From positions 3,525,001 through 3,589,000 of the forward strand of contig NZ_JAAQRC020000001.1 of the NCBI RefSeq assembly GCF_019216885.1: a DNA stretch of 64,000 bases, read 5' to 3'. Below, one piece after another: positions 9,092 through 18,774 of the stretch. The first letter of the stretch is position 1. Each line of letters starts with the position of its first letter. The position numbers and the translations under genes are program-made. This stretch comes from Methylobacterium sp. SyP6R. GTDB taxonomy: Bacteria > Pseudomonadota > Alphaproteobacteria > Rhizobiales > Beijerinckiaceae. The notes under the pieces are model-generated. The model did not search any database and was not told the DNA's origin. It saw only the letters and a program-made list of their open reading frames with translations.

Positions 9092-10075
9092 ATGCTTGCT
9101 GAGAACACGCCACCCGCACTGCCGGACACGACCGTCTCGGTGCGCAAGGTCTTCGGGATCGATTCGAACCTCGAGGTGCCGGCCTTCTCGGCCACCGACG
9201 AGCATGTGCCGGATCTCGATCCGGACTACCTGTTCGACCGCGAGACCACCCTGGCGATCCTCGCGGGCTTCGCCCGCAACCGCCGGGTGATGATCACGGG
9301 TTATCACGGCACCGGCAAGTCCACCCATATCGAGCAGGTCGCCGCGCGGCTGAACTGGCCCTGCGTGCGCATCAACCTCGACAGCCACGTCTCGCGCATC
9401 GACCTCGTCGGCAAGGACGCGATCGTGCTGAAGGAGGGCAAGCAGGTCACCGCCTTCCAGGACGGCATCCTGCCCTGGGCGCTGCAGAACAACGTCGCGC
9501 TGGTCTTCGACGAGTACGATGCGGGCCGGCCGGACGTGATGTTCGTGATCCAGCGCGTGCTCGAAGTGTCGGGCCGCCTGACGCTGCTCGACCAGAAGCG
9601 GGTGATCCGCCCGCATCCCGGCTTCCGGCTGTTTGCCACCGCCAACACGGTCGGCCTCGGCGACACCTCGGGCCTGTATCACGGCACCCAGCAGATCAAC
9701 CAGGGCCAGATGGACCGCTGGTCGATCGTCACCACGCTCAACTACCTGCCGCACGACCGCGAGGTCGACATCGTGCTGTCCAAGGCGCCGCATTACCGCG
9801 GCGAGGGCGGGCGCGACATCGTCAACAAGATGGTGCGCGTCGCCGACCTCACCCGCAACGCCTTCATCAACGGCGACCTGTCGACCGTGATGAGCCCGCG
9901 CACGGTGATCACCTGGGCCGAGAACGCCGACATCTTCAACGATATCGGCTTCGCCTTCCGGGTGACCTTCCTCAACAAGTGCGACGAGCTGGAGCGCGCG
10001 CTGGTGGCCGAGTTCTACCAGCGCTCCTTCGGCAAGGAGCTGCCCGAGAGCGCGGTGAACGTCGCGCTGAGCTGA
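9092..10075 (+). CDS. cobS: aerobic cobaltochelatase, CobS subunit
   Basis: CobS is the AAA+ ATPase subunit of the CobNST complex that inserts Co2+ into hydrogenobyrinic acid a,c-diamide in aerobic cobalamin synthesis. The 327-residue protein has Walker [10 protein letters not shown] (70-78) and Walker B VFDEYD (138-143), and starts [11 protein letters not shown]. The ATG at 9092 has an AGG about 6 bases upstream and gives the normal length; a longer in-frame extension would be unlike the family. A DUF29 gene separates it from cobT. CobN is not in the window. Confidence 0.95.
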   Translation: MLAENTPPALPDTTVSVRKVFGIDSNLEVPAFSATDEHVPDLDPDYLFDRETTLAILAGFARNRRVMITGYHGTGKSTHIEQVAARLNWPCVRINLDSHVSRIDLVGKDAIVLKEGKQVTAFQDGILPWALQNNVALVFDEYDAGRPDVMFVIQRVLEVSGRLTLLDQKRVIRPHPGFRLFATANTVGLGDTSGLYHGTQQINQGQMDRWSIVTTLNYLPHDREVDIVLSKAPHYRGEGGRDIVNKMVRVADLTRNAFINGDLSTVMSPRTVITWAENADIFNDIGFAFRVTFLNKCDELERALVAEFYQRSFGKELPESAVNVALS

Positions 10076-10091
10076 ACCGGGAGCAACCCCG

Positions 10092-10586
10092 ATGGATGAC
10101 CCGACCCTCGATCACCGGCGCGACGGCACCGACGCGGTCGAGGGCCGGGCGTCCTACGAGCGGGACTATTTCTCCTGGGTGCAGGAGCAAGTGGCGCTGA
10201 TCCGGGCGCGCCGCTTCGACGAGGTCGACGCGGAGCACGTAGCCGAGGAGCTGGAGGATTTGGGCAAGAGCCAGCTCTCCCGGCTCCACAGCACCTTGCG
10301 CGTCCTCGTGATGCACATGCTCAAGTGGGACCAGCAGCCCGAGCACCGGACGGCAAGCTGGATTTTCTCGATCGCTGAGCAGCGGCGGCGCTATCGTCGG
10401 TTGTTGCGCGACAATCCCGGCCTCAAGCCGCACCGGGAGGCCACGCTCGCCGATGCCTATGAGGAAGCCCGACTATGGGCCGCGGATGAGACCCATCTCG
10501 AACCCGACGACTTCCCGAAAGCCTGCCCCTACACCTGGGACGATCTTCTGGACCGCCCCTTCGACTTCGACTCGCTGAAGAAGTAG
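10092..10586 (+). CDS. DUF29 family protein inserted between cobS and cobT
   Basis: The 164-residue protein matches the DUF29 pattern: an N-terminal [17 protein letters not shown] segment, the [14 protein letters not shown] helix, and [11 protein letters not shown] followed by a paired-helix region. DUF29 proteins are small, helical and multicopy in cyanobacteria and some Methylobacteria; their function is not known. It starts 16 bp after cobS and ends 7 bp before cobT, in the same orientation, so it must be part of that transcript. It may be a late insertion in the cobST operon. Confidence 0.85.
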   Translation: MDDPTLDHRRDGTDAVEGRASYERDYFSWVQEQVALIRARRFDEVDAEHVAEELEDLGKSQLSRLHSTLRVLVMHMLKWDQQPEHRTASWIFSIAEQRRRYRRLLRDNPGLKPHREATLADAYEEARLWAADETHLEPDDFPKACPYTWDDLLDRPFDFDSLKK

Positions 10587-10593
10587 CCGCGCC

Positions 10594-12498
10594 ATGTCCA
10601 TCTCCAACCGCAAGCCCGGCGAGAAGCGCGAGTCCGTCGCCGAGCCGCTGAAGCGCTCGGTGGCCGGGACGCTGCGGGCCATCGCCCGCAAGGCCGAGAT
10701 CGAGGTCACCTTCGCGACCGACCGGCCGGCACTCACCGGCGACAAGGCCCGCCTGCCCGAGCCGCCGCGCAAGCTCTCCCCCGGCGACGTGGCGATCCTG
10801 CGCGGCCATGCCGATTCGATGGCGTTGCGCCTCGCCTGCCACGACAACGCCGTCCACCGCCGCCTCGCCCCCGAGAACGCCGCCGCCCGCGCGGTCTTCG
10901 ACGCGGTCGAGCAGGCCCGGGTCGAGGCGATCGGCTCGCGCCGCATGGCGGGCGTGGCCGGCAACCTCACGGCGATGCTGGAGGACCGCTACCACCGCGG
11001 CGGCAAGTACGAGGAAATCACCGACCGGGCCGATGCGCCGATGGAGGATGCGGTCGCCCTGATGGTGCGCGAGCGCCTGACCGGCCAGGCCCCGCCCCCG
11101 GCGGCGCAGCGCATCGTCGGGCTGTGGCGCGAGTTCATCGAGGACCGGGCCGGGCGCAACCTCGACGGCCTGATGACGGGCAACATCGAGGACCAGCGCG
11201 CCTTCGCCCGCTCGGTGCGCGACCTGCTCTCCTCCCTCGACATGGCGGACGAGGCCCCCCTCGACCCCGACGACGAGGAGAACGACGACGAGAACGAGGC
11301 CGAATCGGACGAGCAACAGGCCGGCGAGGGCGAGGCCGAGCAGCAGAGCCAGGGCGACCGGGCCGAGATGGAGGTCTCCGACGAGGCCTCCGACGAGATC
11401 GAGGAAGGCGCCACCGAGGCCGCCGACGCGCCGTCCGGCGAGTTGCCGGAGGATGCCGAGGACGCCGATTCCGAGGAAGCCTCCGAATCGTGGCGCCCGC
11501 CGGGCCCGCGGGCCAACGAGCCGCGCGGCCCGGACTACAAGGTCTTCTCCCAGAAATACGACGAGGTCGTTCACGCTGAGGACCTGTGCGACGCCGACGA
11601 GCTGGCGCGTCTGCGCTCCTACCTCGACAAGCAGCTCGCCCATCTCCAGGGCGTGGTGGGGCGGCTCGCAAACCGCCTCCAGCGGCGGCTGCTGGCGCAG
11701 CAGAACCGCGCCTGGGAGTTCGACCTGGAGGAAGGCCAGCTCGATCCGGCCCGCCTCGTGCGCGTCGTGATCGACCCGTTCCAGCCCCTGTCCTTCAAGC
11801 ACGAGAAGGACACGAATTTTCGCGATACGGTCGTCACCCTGCTGCTCGACAATTCGGGCTCGATGCGCGGCCGGCCGATCACCGTGGCGGCGACCTGCGC
11901 CGACATCCTCGCCCGCACGCTGGAGCGCTGCGGCGTCAAGGTCGAGATCTTAGGCTTCACCACCCGGGCCTGGAAGGGTGGGCAGTCGCGCGAGGCCTGG
12001 CTGCAATCGGGCAAGCCGCCGACCCCGGGGCGCCTCAACGACCTGCGCCACATCGTCTACAAGTCGGCCGACGCGCCGTGGCGCCGGGCGCGCAAGAATC
12101 TCGGGCTGATGATGCGCGAGGGCCTGCTCAAGGAGAACATCGACGGCGAGGCCCTGGACTGGGCCCACAAGCGCCTGCTCGGCCGGCCCGAGCAGCGCCG
12201 CATCCTGATGGTGATCTCCGACGGCGCCCCGGTCGACGATTCGACCCTCTCGGTCAATCCGGGCAACTACCTGGAGCGCCACCTGCGCTACGTCATCGAC
12301 GAGATCGAGACCCGCTCGCCGGTGGAGCTGCTCGCCATCGGCATCGGCCACGACGTGACCCGCTATTACCGCCGGGCCGTCACCATCATCGACGCCGAGG
12401 AACTCGGCGGCGTGATGACCGAGAAGCTGGCCGAATTGTTCGAGGAGGATGCCGGTCCGGTGCCGATGCGCCGGATGGCGGCGGGCGGGCGGCATTAG
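10594..12498 (+). CDS. cobT: aerobic cobaltochelatase, CobT subunit
   Basis: The 634-residue protein is CobT, the partner of CobS in CobNST cobaltochelatase. A conserved N-terminal helical domain is followed by a long acidic Glu/Asp/Ser-rich linker (about 220-320) and a C-terminal von Willebrand A domain whose MIDAS motif DNSGSMRG begins at Asp419, with the later DGAP segment. These match CobT/BchD-type integrin-I chelatase subunits. An Arg-rich region ([15 protein letters not shown]) precedes the VWA domain. It ends close to a repeat element and a bidirectional terminator. Confidence 0.95.
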   Translation: MSISNRKPGEKRESVAEPLKRSVAGTLRAIARKAEIEVTFATDRPALTGDKARLPEPPRKLSPGDVAILRGHADSMALRLACHDNAVHRRLAPENAAARAVFDAVEQARVEAIGSRRMAGVAGNLTAMLEDRYHRGGKYEEITDRADAPMEDAVALMVRERLTGQAPPPAAQRIVGLWREFIEDRAGRNLDGLMTGNIEDQRAFARSVRDLLSSLDMADEAPLDPDDEENDDENEAESDEQQAGEGEAEQQSQGDRAEMEVSDEASDEIEEGATEAADAPSGELPEDAEDADSEEASESWRPPGPRANEPRGPDYKVFSQKYDEVVHAEDLCDADELARLRSYLDKQLAHLQGVVGRLANRLQRRLLAQQNRAWEFDLEEGQLDPARLVRVVIDPFQPLSFKHEKDTNFRDTVVTLLLDNSGSMRGRPITVAATCADILARTLERCGVKVEILGFTTRAWKGGQSREAWLQSGKPPTPGRLNDLRHIVYKSADAPWRRARKNLGLMMREGLLKENIDGEALDWAHKRLLGRPEQRRILMVISDGAPVDDSTLSVNPGNYLERHLRYVIDEIETRSPVELLAIGIGHDVTRYYRRAVTIIDAEELGGVMTEKLAELFEEDAGPVPMRRMAAGGRH

Positions 12499-12526
12499 AG
12501 CCATCCCGTGCTATCTCACCCGTAAC

Positions 12527-12645
12527 CCTCATCCTGAGGTGTCAGCCGATTGAAAATCGGCTGACCTCGAAGGAAGGCTCCAGGAATCGCCGAGACTTCC
12601 GGAGCCCTCCTTCGAGGCTCCTTTCAGCCGCGCCTCAGGATGAGG
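12527..12645. repeat. palindromic intergenic repeat, CCTCATCCTGAGG family (long copy)
   Basis: The outer arms CCTCATCCTGAGG (12527-12539) and CCTCAGGATGAGG (12633-12645) are inverted copies. Inside lie a perfect 11-bp hairpin (GTCAGCCGATT, 12541-12551 with 12555-12565) and another pair of arms built on CCTCGAAGGA / TCCTTCGAGG. A shorter copy with the same outer arms lies at 47084-47136. Such elements are common between genes in Rhizobiales. No coding potential is seen. Confidence 0.85.
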
Positions 12646-12692
12646 TCATCGATGGGATGAACGGTGTCCTCGACGACCGTGCAACAAGCGCG

Positions 12693-12730
12693 AAAAACCC
12701 CCGGGCGCCGCAGCGCATCCGGGGGTTTTT
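12693..12730. terminator. bidirectional terminator between cobT and rpmB
   Basis: AAAAA (12693-12697), a 7-bp stem CCCCCGG / CCGGGGG (12698-12704 with 12719-12725) and TTTTT (12726-12730). It can end both the convergent cobT (plus) and rpmB (minus) transcripts. Confidence 0.85.
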
Positions 12731-12779
12731 CGTGATCGTCCTGGCGAAGGAGGCGCCGGGCGCCTCCACCGCGAAGAAA

Positions 12780-13070
12780 TCAGGCCGCCTCGGCGAGCTT
12801 CTTCTCGATCTCGCGCTTCAGCAGGCGGGCGTTCTGCGACAGGTCGGTCTCGCCGGCCTTGATCAGGAACGCGTCGAGGCCGCCGCGATGCTCGACCGAG
12901 CGCAGGGCGTTGGCCGAGATGCGCAGGCGCACCGAGCGGCCGAGCGTGTCGGACAGCAGGGTGACGTTGCACAGGTTCGGGAGGAACCGGCGCTTGGTCT
13001 TGTGGTTCGAGTGGCTCACGAGGTGGCCGGTGAGCACCCCCTTACCGGTGAGCTCGCAGCGACGCGACAT
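12780..13070 (-). CDS. rpmB: 50S ribosomal protein L28
   Basis: A 96-residue L28 with the usual [12 protein letters not shown] start, the [15 protein letters not shown] basic core and [18 protein letters not shown]. It sits near the tRNA exit site of the large subunit. The alphaproteobacterial form is longer than the E. coli protein, as here. It is monocistronic with promoter at 13184-13213 and terminator at 12693-12730, and is convergent with the cobS-cobT unit. Confidence 0.98.
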   Translation of the reverse strand: MSRRCELTGKGVLTGHLVSHSNHKTKRRFLPNLCNVTLLSDTLGRSVRLRISANALRSVEHRGGLDAFLIKAGETDLSQNARLLKREIEKKLAEAA

Positions 13071-13183
13071 GGTCTATATCCTCAACTGGTCTTCGTTCGG
13101 CGAGGGACCACGCAACGCGAGAGCCGGGCGTGCTGCGCACCCCGGCTTGGACCGGACCCCGCGAAGTCCCTGGAAAGCACGCG

Positions 13184-13213
13184 CCTATAGAGGGAGAGTG
13201 CGGGTCTCGTCAA
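13184..13213 (-). promoter_or_regulatory. sigma-70 type promoter of rpmB
   Basis: Minus strand -35 TTGACG (13208-13213) and -10 TATAGG (13184-13189), spacer 18 bp; expected leader about 105 nt to the ATG at 13070. It closely resembles the rpsT promoter. Confidence 0.65.
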
Positions 13214-13357
13214 GGTGCGGGGCTGAAGCCGGCCCCCTCGCGAGGCTCCGGCCCCTTGCGCGCGAGACGATCCGTTAACCTTGATCGCGTCACGATAGGG
13301 CCAGATTCCCCCCGTTTCATCGGTGGTGGGCGACGGCGTTCGAGATCGGTTTCCCCC

Positions 13358-14257
13358 ATGCGTTCCAAGGCCCTCCTCTCGCTCGCCGTCACGGCGGGGT
13401 TCGCCCTCCCGGCCGGCGAGGCGATGTCGGCCCAGGCCGCGCGGGGGCGCGCGCCGAAGGCCGGCGAGACTGCCGTCACGGTCGATTACGGCATCACGCT
13501 CGCCGGCGTGCCGATCGGGACCGCGCAGGTCACCGGCGCGATGCAGGGTACGCGCTACACCATGGACGTCAGCGCCCGCCTCACCGGCCTCGTCGGGGCG
13601 ATCACCGGCGGCTACGGTTCGGGCCGGGCGAGCGGCACGGTGGCGGCCCGCCCGGTGCCTGCGGCCTTCGCGCTCGCCTCCCACAGCGCCAGCGCCTCGA
13701 TCACCGTGCGCATGGCGCTCGCCCGCGGCAACGTGGTCGCCTCCGACATCGCGCCCCCGCTGGTACCGGACCCCGAGCGGGTGACGGTGAGCGAGGTGCA
13801 CAAGCGCGGCATCATCGATCCGGTGAGCGCCCTGATGATGCCGGCGCAAGGCCGCGGCGACCTCACCGACCCGCAGAACTGCAACCGCACCATCCCGGTC
13901 TTCGACGGCGCGAGCCGGTTCAACGTGGTGCTCACCTACGGCGAGACCCGCAGCGTCCAGAAGCCCGGCTATGCCGGTCCGGTCCTGGTCTGCAACGCCC
14001 GCTACCAGCCGATCGCCGGCCATCGGCCGGACCGGCCGGGAGTGAAGTTCATGGAGGACAACACCGAGATGTCGGTGTGGCTCGCCCCCGTCGAGGGCGC
14101 GCGGGTCCTGCTGCCCCTGCGCATCGCCGTGCGCACCCAGATCGGCCTCAACATCATCGAGGCGACGCGGTGGTCGCAGAGCGCGGGCCAGGGCGCCCCG
14201 GAAGCGACCGTACAGGCGGCGGCGCAGAGCCCGGAGCCGCCGGCGGACAGGCGCTGA
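13358..14257 (+). CDS. DUF3108 domain periplasmic protein
   Basis: A 299-residue exported protein with an N-terminal signal peptide (cleavage expected near AMSAQA, residue 22-28) and a DUF3108 domain: VDYGITLAGVPIGTAQV at the start, a beta-rich middle and LLPLRIAVRTQIGLNIIEA near the end. DUF3108 proteins are beta-sheet periplasmic proteins of unknown function, and the neighbourhood of rpmB is their usual place in alphaproteobacteria. I chose the ATG at 13358 since it starts the signal peptide. A perfect 13-bp hairpin follows the stop codon. Confidence 0.88.
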   Translation: MRSKALLSLAVTAGFALPAGEAMSAQAARGRAPKAGETAVTVDYGITLAGVPIGTAQVTGAMQGTRYTMDVSARLTGLVGAITGGYGSGRASGTVAARPVPAAFALASHSASASITVRMALARGNVVASDIAPPLVPDPERVTVSEVHKRGIIDPVSALMMPAQGRGDLTDPQNCNRTIPVFDGASRFNVVLTYGETRSVQKPGYAGPVLVCNARYQPIAGHRPDRPGVKFMEDNTEMSVWLAPVEGARVLLPLRIAVRTQIGLNIIEATRWSQSAGQGAPEATVQAAAQSPEPPADRR

Positions 14258-14293
14258 GCGGAAGAAGCGTCGGCAGGCCAACGCTTCTTCCGC
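14258..14293 (+). terminator. terminator-like 13-bp hairpin after the DUF3108 gene
   Basis: GCGGAAGAAGCGT (14258-14270) pairs perfectly with ACGCTTCTTCCGC (14281-14293) across a 10-nt loop. It begins right after the stop codon. There is no strong T run, so it may be a weak terminator or an mRNA-stabilising end. Confidence 0.55.
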
Positions 14294-14343
14294 TTCGATT
14301 CTCGTCTCGTCGCAGGTTTCTGACGCAAAACCGGAGGCCACTT

Positions 14344-14742
14344 TTGCGGAACCTGCTCAGAGCCATGCGGCGCGCCGTTCCCGGCCTCCTGCCCAGCCTC
14401 GTCCTGCCCGGCTTCCTCCTGCTCGCCCCGCTCCCGGCGCTGGCAGGTGGACCCGACTTCACGAACGGACCCGATTGCGGCGGCGACGCCTATTCCTCGG
14501 CGACGATCGGCACCAACCCGCCCGGACCGCTCACGGCCGTCCCGGAAACCCTCTGCGCCGACCTGGCGCAGGGCCGCGCGCCCGATCCCCGCATCGAGGT
14601 GATCGTCCCGGGTATCGGCTCGTCCGGCCAGCCGTCCCCTCCGTACGGCGATCCTTATGGCGATCGGGTCGCCCCCGCCCCATATGACGGGAGGCCGCTG
14701 CCCGGGCCACGGCCGCCCCGCGGCCGCTTTCCGGAGCGCTGA
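14344..14742 (+). CDS. small secreted proline-rich hypothetical protein
   Basis: A signal peptide (LVLPGFLLLAPLPALAGG) precedes a mature part of about 90 residues rich in Gly, Pro and Asp with two Cys (NGPDCGGDA and ETLCADLAQG) and a Pro/Arg C-terminus. I do not recognise it. The start is a judgement: TTG at 14344 has a GGAGG six bases upstream, whereas the first ATG (14365) has none. With the TTG start the protein is 132 residues, with ATG 125. It lies alone between the DUF3108 gene and the helicase. Confidence 0.6.
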   Translation: MRNLLRAMRRAVPGLLPSLVLPGFLLLAPLPALAGGPDFTNGPDCGGDAYSSATIGTNPPGPLTAVPETLCADLAQGRAPDPRIEVIVPGIGSSGQPSPPYGDPYGDRVAPAPYDGRPLPGPRPPRGRFPER

Positions 14743-14829
14743 AGGGGTCGCACGACGGCCCCGGCGCTAAGATCGGGACGGCGCGGCGGCCGCTGCCGGT
14801 AACCGCCCCGAGGATGTCTGTCCGACCCG

Positions 14830-17800
14830 ATGACGCGCCGCTCCCTCTCACCGCAGGCCCGCTTGCGCGGCGCCACGGCGGTGCTCGGTCCCACCAATAC
14901 CGGCAAGACCCACCTCGCCATCGAGCGGATGCTCGGCCACCCGACCGGCATGATCGGCCTGCCGCTGCGGCTGCTCGCCCGCGAGGTCTATCACCGCGTC
15001 GTCGAGCGGGTCGGTCCCGAGCGGGTCGCCCTCGTCACCGGCGAGGAGAAGATCAAGCCGAACCGGCCGAGCTACTGGATCTGCACCGCCGAGGCGATGC
15101 CGCGGGACAACGCCGTGGACTTCGTCGGCATCGACGAGATCCAGCTCGGCGCCGACCGCGACCGCGGCCACACCTTCACCGACCGCCTGCTGCACCAGCG
15201 CGGCCGCGAGGAGACGCTGCTGATCGGCTCGGCCACGATGGAGCCGCTGGTCAAGGCGCTGATCCCGGGCATCCACGTGACCACCCGCCCGCGCCTGTCG
15301 CAGCTGAGCTTCGCCGGCAGCCGCAAGCTCTCGCGCCTGCCCCATCGCAGCGCCATCGTGGCGTTCTCGGCGGAGGAGGTCTACGCCATCGCCGAATTGC
15401 TGCGGCGCCAGCGCGGCGGCGCGGCGGTGGTGCTCGGCGCCCTCTCGCCCCGCACCCGCAACGCCCAGGTCGAGCTCTACCAGTCCGGCGAGGTCGATTA
15501 CCTGGTGGCGACGGACGCCGTCGGGATGGGGCTCAACCTCGACGTCGACCACGTCGCCTTCGCGTCGAACCGCAAATACGACGGCACGCGCTTTCGCGAC
15601 CTCTCCCCCTCCGAGATGGCGCAGATCGCGGGGCGCGCCGGGCGCCACCTGCGCGACGGGACCTTCGGCACCACCGGGCGCTGCCCGCCGATGGAGGCCG
15701 AGATGGTCGAGGCCCTGGAGGGCCACGCCTTCGACCCGCTGCGGGTGCTGCAATGGCGCAACCCCGATCTCGATTTCCGCTCGGTCGATGCGCTCCGCCG
15801 CAGCCTCGGGGAGCACCCGAGCGAGCGCGGCCTCACCCGGGCGCCGACCGGCGACGACGAGGCCGCCCTCGACCTCCTGGCCAAGGAGGACGACATCCGC
15901 GACTACGCGACCTCGAAGAGCGCGGTCGAGCGGCTGTGGCAGGTCTGCGGCGTGCCGGATTATCGAAAATCCGCGATCCAGACCCATGCCGACTTGATCG
16001 CCCAGCTGTTTCGGTTCCTGATGCGCGGCATGGCCGGGCGCATCCCGGTCGACTGGTTTTCGCAGCACGTGGCGATGGTCGACCGCACCGACGGCGACAT
16101 CGACGCCCTGTCGCAGCGCATCGCCCATGTCCGCACGTGGACCTTCGTGGCCAACAGACCCGACTGGCTCGCCGACCCGGAGCATTGGCAGGGCGAGACG
16201 CGTCGGGTAGAGGACAGGCTGTCCGACGCCCTGCACGAGCGGCTGGCGAGTCGATTCGTCGATCGGCGCACCAGCGTGCTGATGCGGCGCCTGAGAGAGA
16301 ATACCATGTTGGAAGCTGAGATCACCGCGGGCGGCGACGTGACGGTCGAGGGACAGCACGTCGGCCACCTGCACGGGTTCCAGTTCGTGCCGGATCCCGG
16401 CGCCGAGGGCCAGGAAGCCAAGACCCTGCGCAGCGCCGCCGAGAAGGCGCTGGCGAGCGAGATCGAGGCGCGGGCCGACCGGTTCGCCGCCGCGGCGGAC
16501 GCGGCGCTCGTGCTCTCGAACGACGGCACGATCCGCTGGACCGGCAACCCGGTCGCCAAGCTGGTGCCCGGCGAGAAGCTCTACGCTCCCGGCCTGCGGC
16601 TGCTCGCCGACGAGCAGCTCAGCGGTCCGGCCCGCGAGAAGGTCGAGACCCGGCTGAACGCCTGGCTCAAGGCCCACATCGTGCGCCTGCTGGGACCGGC
16701 CCTCGAGCTCGAGACCGCGGCCGATATCACGGGGCTTGCCCGCGGCATCGGCTTCCAGGTCGCGGAGGCGCTCGGCGTGCTGGAGCGCGCCAAGGTCCTC
16801 AACGAGATGCGCAGCCTCGACCAGGACGGCCGCGCGGCCCTGCGCAAGCACGGCGTGCGCTTCGGCGCCTACCACATCACCATGCCGGCTTTGCTGAAGC
16901 CCGCGCCCCGCACCCTGGCGGCGCAGCTCTGGGCGCTGCAGAATGGCGGCCTCGACCAGCGCGGCCTCGACGAGATCGCGCATCTCGCCGGCTCCGGCCG
17001 CACCTCGATGCCGGTCGATCCCGAGATCGCCAAGGGCCTCTACCGTGCCGCCGGCTTCCGGGTCTGCGGCGGCCGGGCGGTGCGCGTCGATATCCTCGAG
17101 CGCCTCGCCGACCTGATCCGTCCGGCGATCGCCTACGTGCCCGGCACTACCCCCGGCGAGCCGCCTCCGGGCACCGCCGACAAGGACGGCTTCGTGCCGA
17201 CCGTCGGCATGACCTCGCTGGTCGGCTGCTCGGGCGAGGATTTCGCCTCGATCCTGAAGTCGCTCGGCTACGTCGTCGACCGCCGGCCCGGCCCGGCCAT
17301 CACCGTCGCCCTGCGTCCCGCCGCCCCGACGGTGCCGGTGCAGCCCAAGGTGGCGGAGGCCGGCGAGGCCTCTGCCGAGGCGAGCGAGTCCGCGGACGCC
17401 GCAGCCGGTGACGAGACCCACGCCGAGACCGTGACGGCGGAGTCCGCCTCCGACGAGGCACCGGCCGAGGCGGCCGCGCAGGACGAGACCTCCCCCGAGG
17501 ACCAGGCCGCAGAGCCGGTGCAGGCCGAGCATGTCGAGGCCGATTCGACGGGGCCGGTCCAGGAGATCGCGACTCACGATGTCGCGGCCGGGGATGCTGC
17601 CGCCGAGGCACCCGTCTCCGAGGAGCCGGCTCCGGTCGAGGCCGCGGCAAGCGACGGCACGCCGGTCGCGCAGGCCGAGGCGGGCGACACCGCCGAAGGT
17701 ACCGAGCCTGCCGCTTCCGGCGACACCGCGCCCGCGGAGACCGCCGAAGCGGCGGGTGAGCCGGCGGAGCCGGTCGTCATCGAGGTGTGGCGGATGCACC

Positions 17801-18300
17801 GTCACCAGCGCAGCCACGCGCCGCGCCACCAGGGCCGCGGCCGGCCGCAGGACGGCCAGCAGCGCGAGGGCGGCCAGCGCGACGGCCGCTCCCGGGGCGG
17901 CTTCCCGCGTCCGGAGGGCGGCGAGGGCGCGCCGGCGGAGCAGCGTGCGGCTCATCGTGGCCCTCGCGAGGGCCAGCGCTGGGGCGACCGGCGCCAAGGT
18001 GAGGCTCGTGGCGAGCACCGGGGCGAGAATCGTCCCGCCGGCGAAGGCCGGCCCGAGAACCGGTTCGAGGGCCGTGGCGGTGAGAGCCGCCGCGACGGGC
18101 GTCCCCCGCGCGGGCCGCATCCGGGCGGTCGCGAGGGCGGTCGTCCCCCGCAGGACCGGCGCGACGGCGCTCCCCGCAACGGCGGCATGCACGAGGCCCG
18201 GCCGCCCCGGCGCGAGCGCGCTCCGGATCCGGATTCGCCCTTCGCCAAGCTCCTCGCCCTCAAGGCGCAGATGGAGTCGCGAGACGGCGACAAGCGCTGA
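14830..18300 (+). CDS. Suv3-like superfamily 2 RNA/DNA helicase with long disordered tail
   Basis: The 1156-residue protein is a helicase of the Suv3/MgpS-like group. The N-terminal core has motif I GPTNTGKT (20-27), motif II DEIQ (102-105), motif III GSATM (133-137) and motif VI QIAGRAGRH (about 263-271), all as in mitochondrial SUV3, which unwinds RNA for degradation. A central Suv3-type domain follows. From about residue 835 the sequence becomes an Ala/Glu/Asp-rich acidic stretch (to about 985), then an Arg/Gly-rich basic stretch (about 990-1145). Such a tail is common in alphaproteobacterial members but its length is striking. An S4 RNA-binding protein gene follows after 3 bp, supporting an RNA role. 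Confidence 0.88.
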   Translation: MTRRSLSPQARLRGATAVLGPTNTGKTHLAIERMLGHPTGMIGLPLRLLAREVYHRVVERVGPERVALVTGEEKIKPNRPSYWICTAEAMPRDNAVDFVGIDEIQLGADRDRGHTFTDRLLHQRGREETLLIGSATMEPLVKALIPGIHVTTRPRLSQLSFAGSRKLSRLPHRSAIVAFSAEEVYAIAELLRRQRGGAAVVLGALSPRTRNAQVELYQSGEVDYLVATDAVGMGLNLDVDHVAFASNRKYDGTRFRDLSPSEMAQIAGRAGRHLRDGTFGTTGRCPPMEAEMVEALEGHAFDPLRVLQWRNPDLDFRSVDALRRSLGEHPSERGLTRAPTGDDEAALDLLAKEDDIRDYATSKSAVERLWQVCGVPDYRKSAIQTHADLIAQLFRFLMRGMAGRIPVDWFSQHVAMVDRTDGDIDALSQRIAHVRTWTFVANRPDWLADPEHWQGETRRVEDRLSDALHERLASRFVDRRTSVLMRRLRENTMLEAEITAGGDVTVEGQHVGHLHGFQFVPDPGAEGQEAKTLRSAAEKALASEIEARADRFAAAADAALVLSNDGTIRWTGNPVAKLVPGEKLYAPGLRLLADEQLSGPAREKVETRLNAWLKAHIVRLLGPALELETAADITGLARGIGFQVAEALGVLERAKVLNEMRSLDQDGRAALRKHGVRFGAYHITMPALLKPAPRTLAAQLWALQNGGLDQRGLDEIAHLAGSGRTSMPVDPEIAKGLYRAAGFRVCGGRAVRVDILERLADLIRPAIAYVPGTTPGEPPPGTADKDGFVPTVGMTSLVGCSGEDFASILKSLGYVVDRRPGPAITVALRPAAPTVPVQPKVAEAGEASAEASESADAAAGDETHAETVTAESASDEAPAEAAAQDETSPEDQAAEPVQAEHVEADSTGPVQEIATHDVAAGDAAAEAPVSEEPAPVEAAASDGTPVAQAEAGDTAEGTEPAASGDTAPAETAEAAGEPAEPVVIEVWRMHRHQRSHAPRHQGRGRPQDGQQREGGQRDGRSRGGFPRPEGGEGAPAEQRAAHRGPREGQRWGDRRQGEARGEHRGENRPAGEGRPENRFEGRGGESRRDGRPPRGPHPGGREGGRPPQDRRDGAPRNGGMHEARPPRRERAPDPDSPFAKLLALKAQMESRDGDKR

Positions 18301-18303
18301 GCG

Positions 18304-18594
18304 ATGCGCGCGGACCGGCAGCGCCTCGACAAGTGGCTGTGGTTCGCGCGCTTCGCCAAGACGCGCTCGCTGGCCGCGCGCCTGATCGAGGACGGCTTCG
18401 TGCGGGTGAACGGCCAGCGCGCCGACGCCCCCTCGAAGGCGCTGGCGGTCGGAGACGTGGTCACGGTCGCGGCCCAGCACGTCACGGCAGCGGTGCGGGT
18501 GCGCGATCTCGGCGAGCGGCGGGGCCCGGCTCCGGAAGCCCGGCTGCTCTATAGCGACCTCTCGGCGGACTCGGCGCCCGACGAGGCGAGCTGA
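18304..18594 (+). CDS. S4-domain RNA-binding protein (Hsp15-like)
   Basis: A 96-residue protein with a single S4 fold at the N-terminus: RLDKWLWFARFAKTRSLAARLIEDGFVRVNGQR. This is the Hsp15 (HslR) signature; E. coli Hsp15 binds 50S subunits carrying stalled nascent chains and recycles them. The C-terminal tail is shorter and less basic than in E. coli. It starts 3 bp after the helicase gene and is surely co-transcribed with it. Confidence 0.88.
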   Translation: MRADRQRLDKWLWFARFAKTRSLAARLIEDGFVRVNGQRADAPSKALAVGDVVTVAAQHVTAAVRVRDLGERRGPAPEARLLYSDLSADSAPDEAS

Positions 18595-18774
18595 TCTCTC
18601 CGCGCACCGCAGCGTGATGCGCACGCGAAAGCGTGACGCGAAGGCGACGCCTGCCGGCAACGCGACGCCGCCCCGCAACGGGCGGCTTGCAAGCCCGCCC
18701 TCCCGGGTCTAAGGCCCGGCCTACACGCCCGGGCGCCGCGCGAGCGCCCTTCGTTCTCGAGGTTTCACCGGCCC

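Noticed and set aside
14848..18678. A 1276-codon open frame on the minus strand opposite the helicase gene
   Set aside because: It mirrors the codon pattern of the real helicase gene; high GC makes stop codons rare in antisense frames. The translation is Arg/Gly/His/Leu repeats with no domain.
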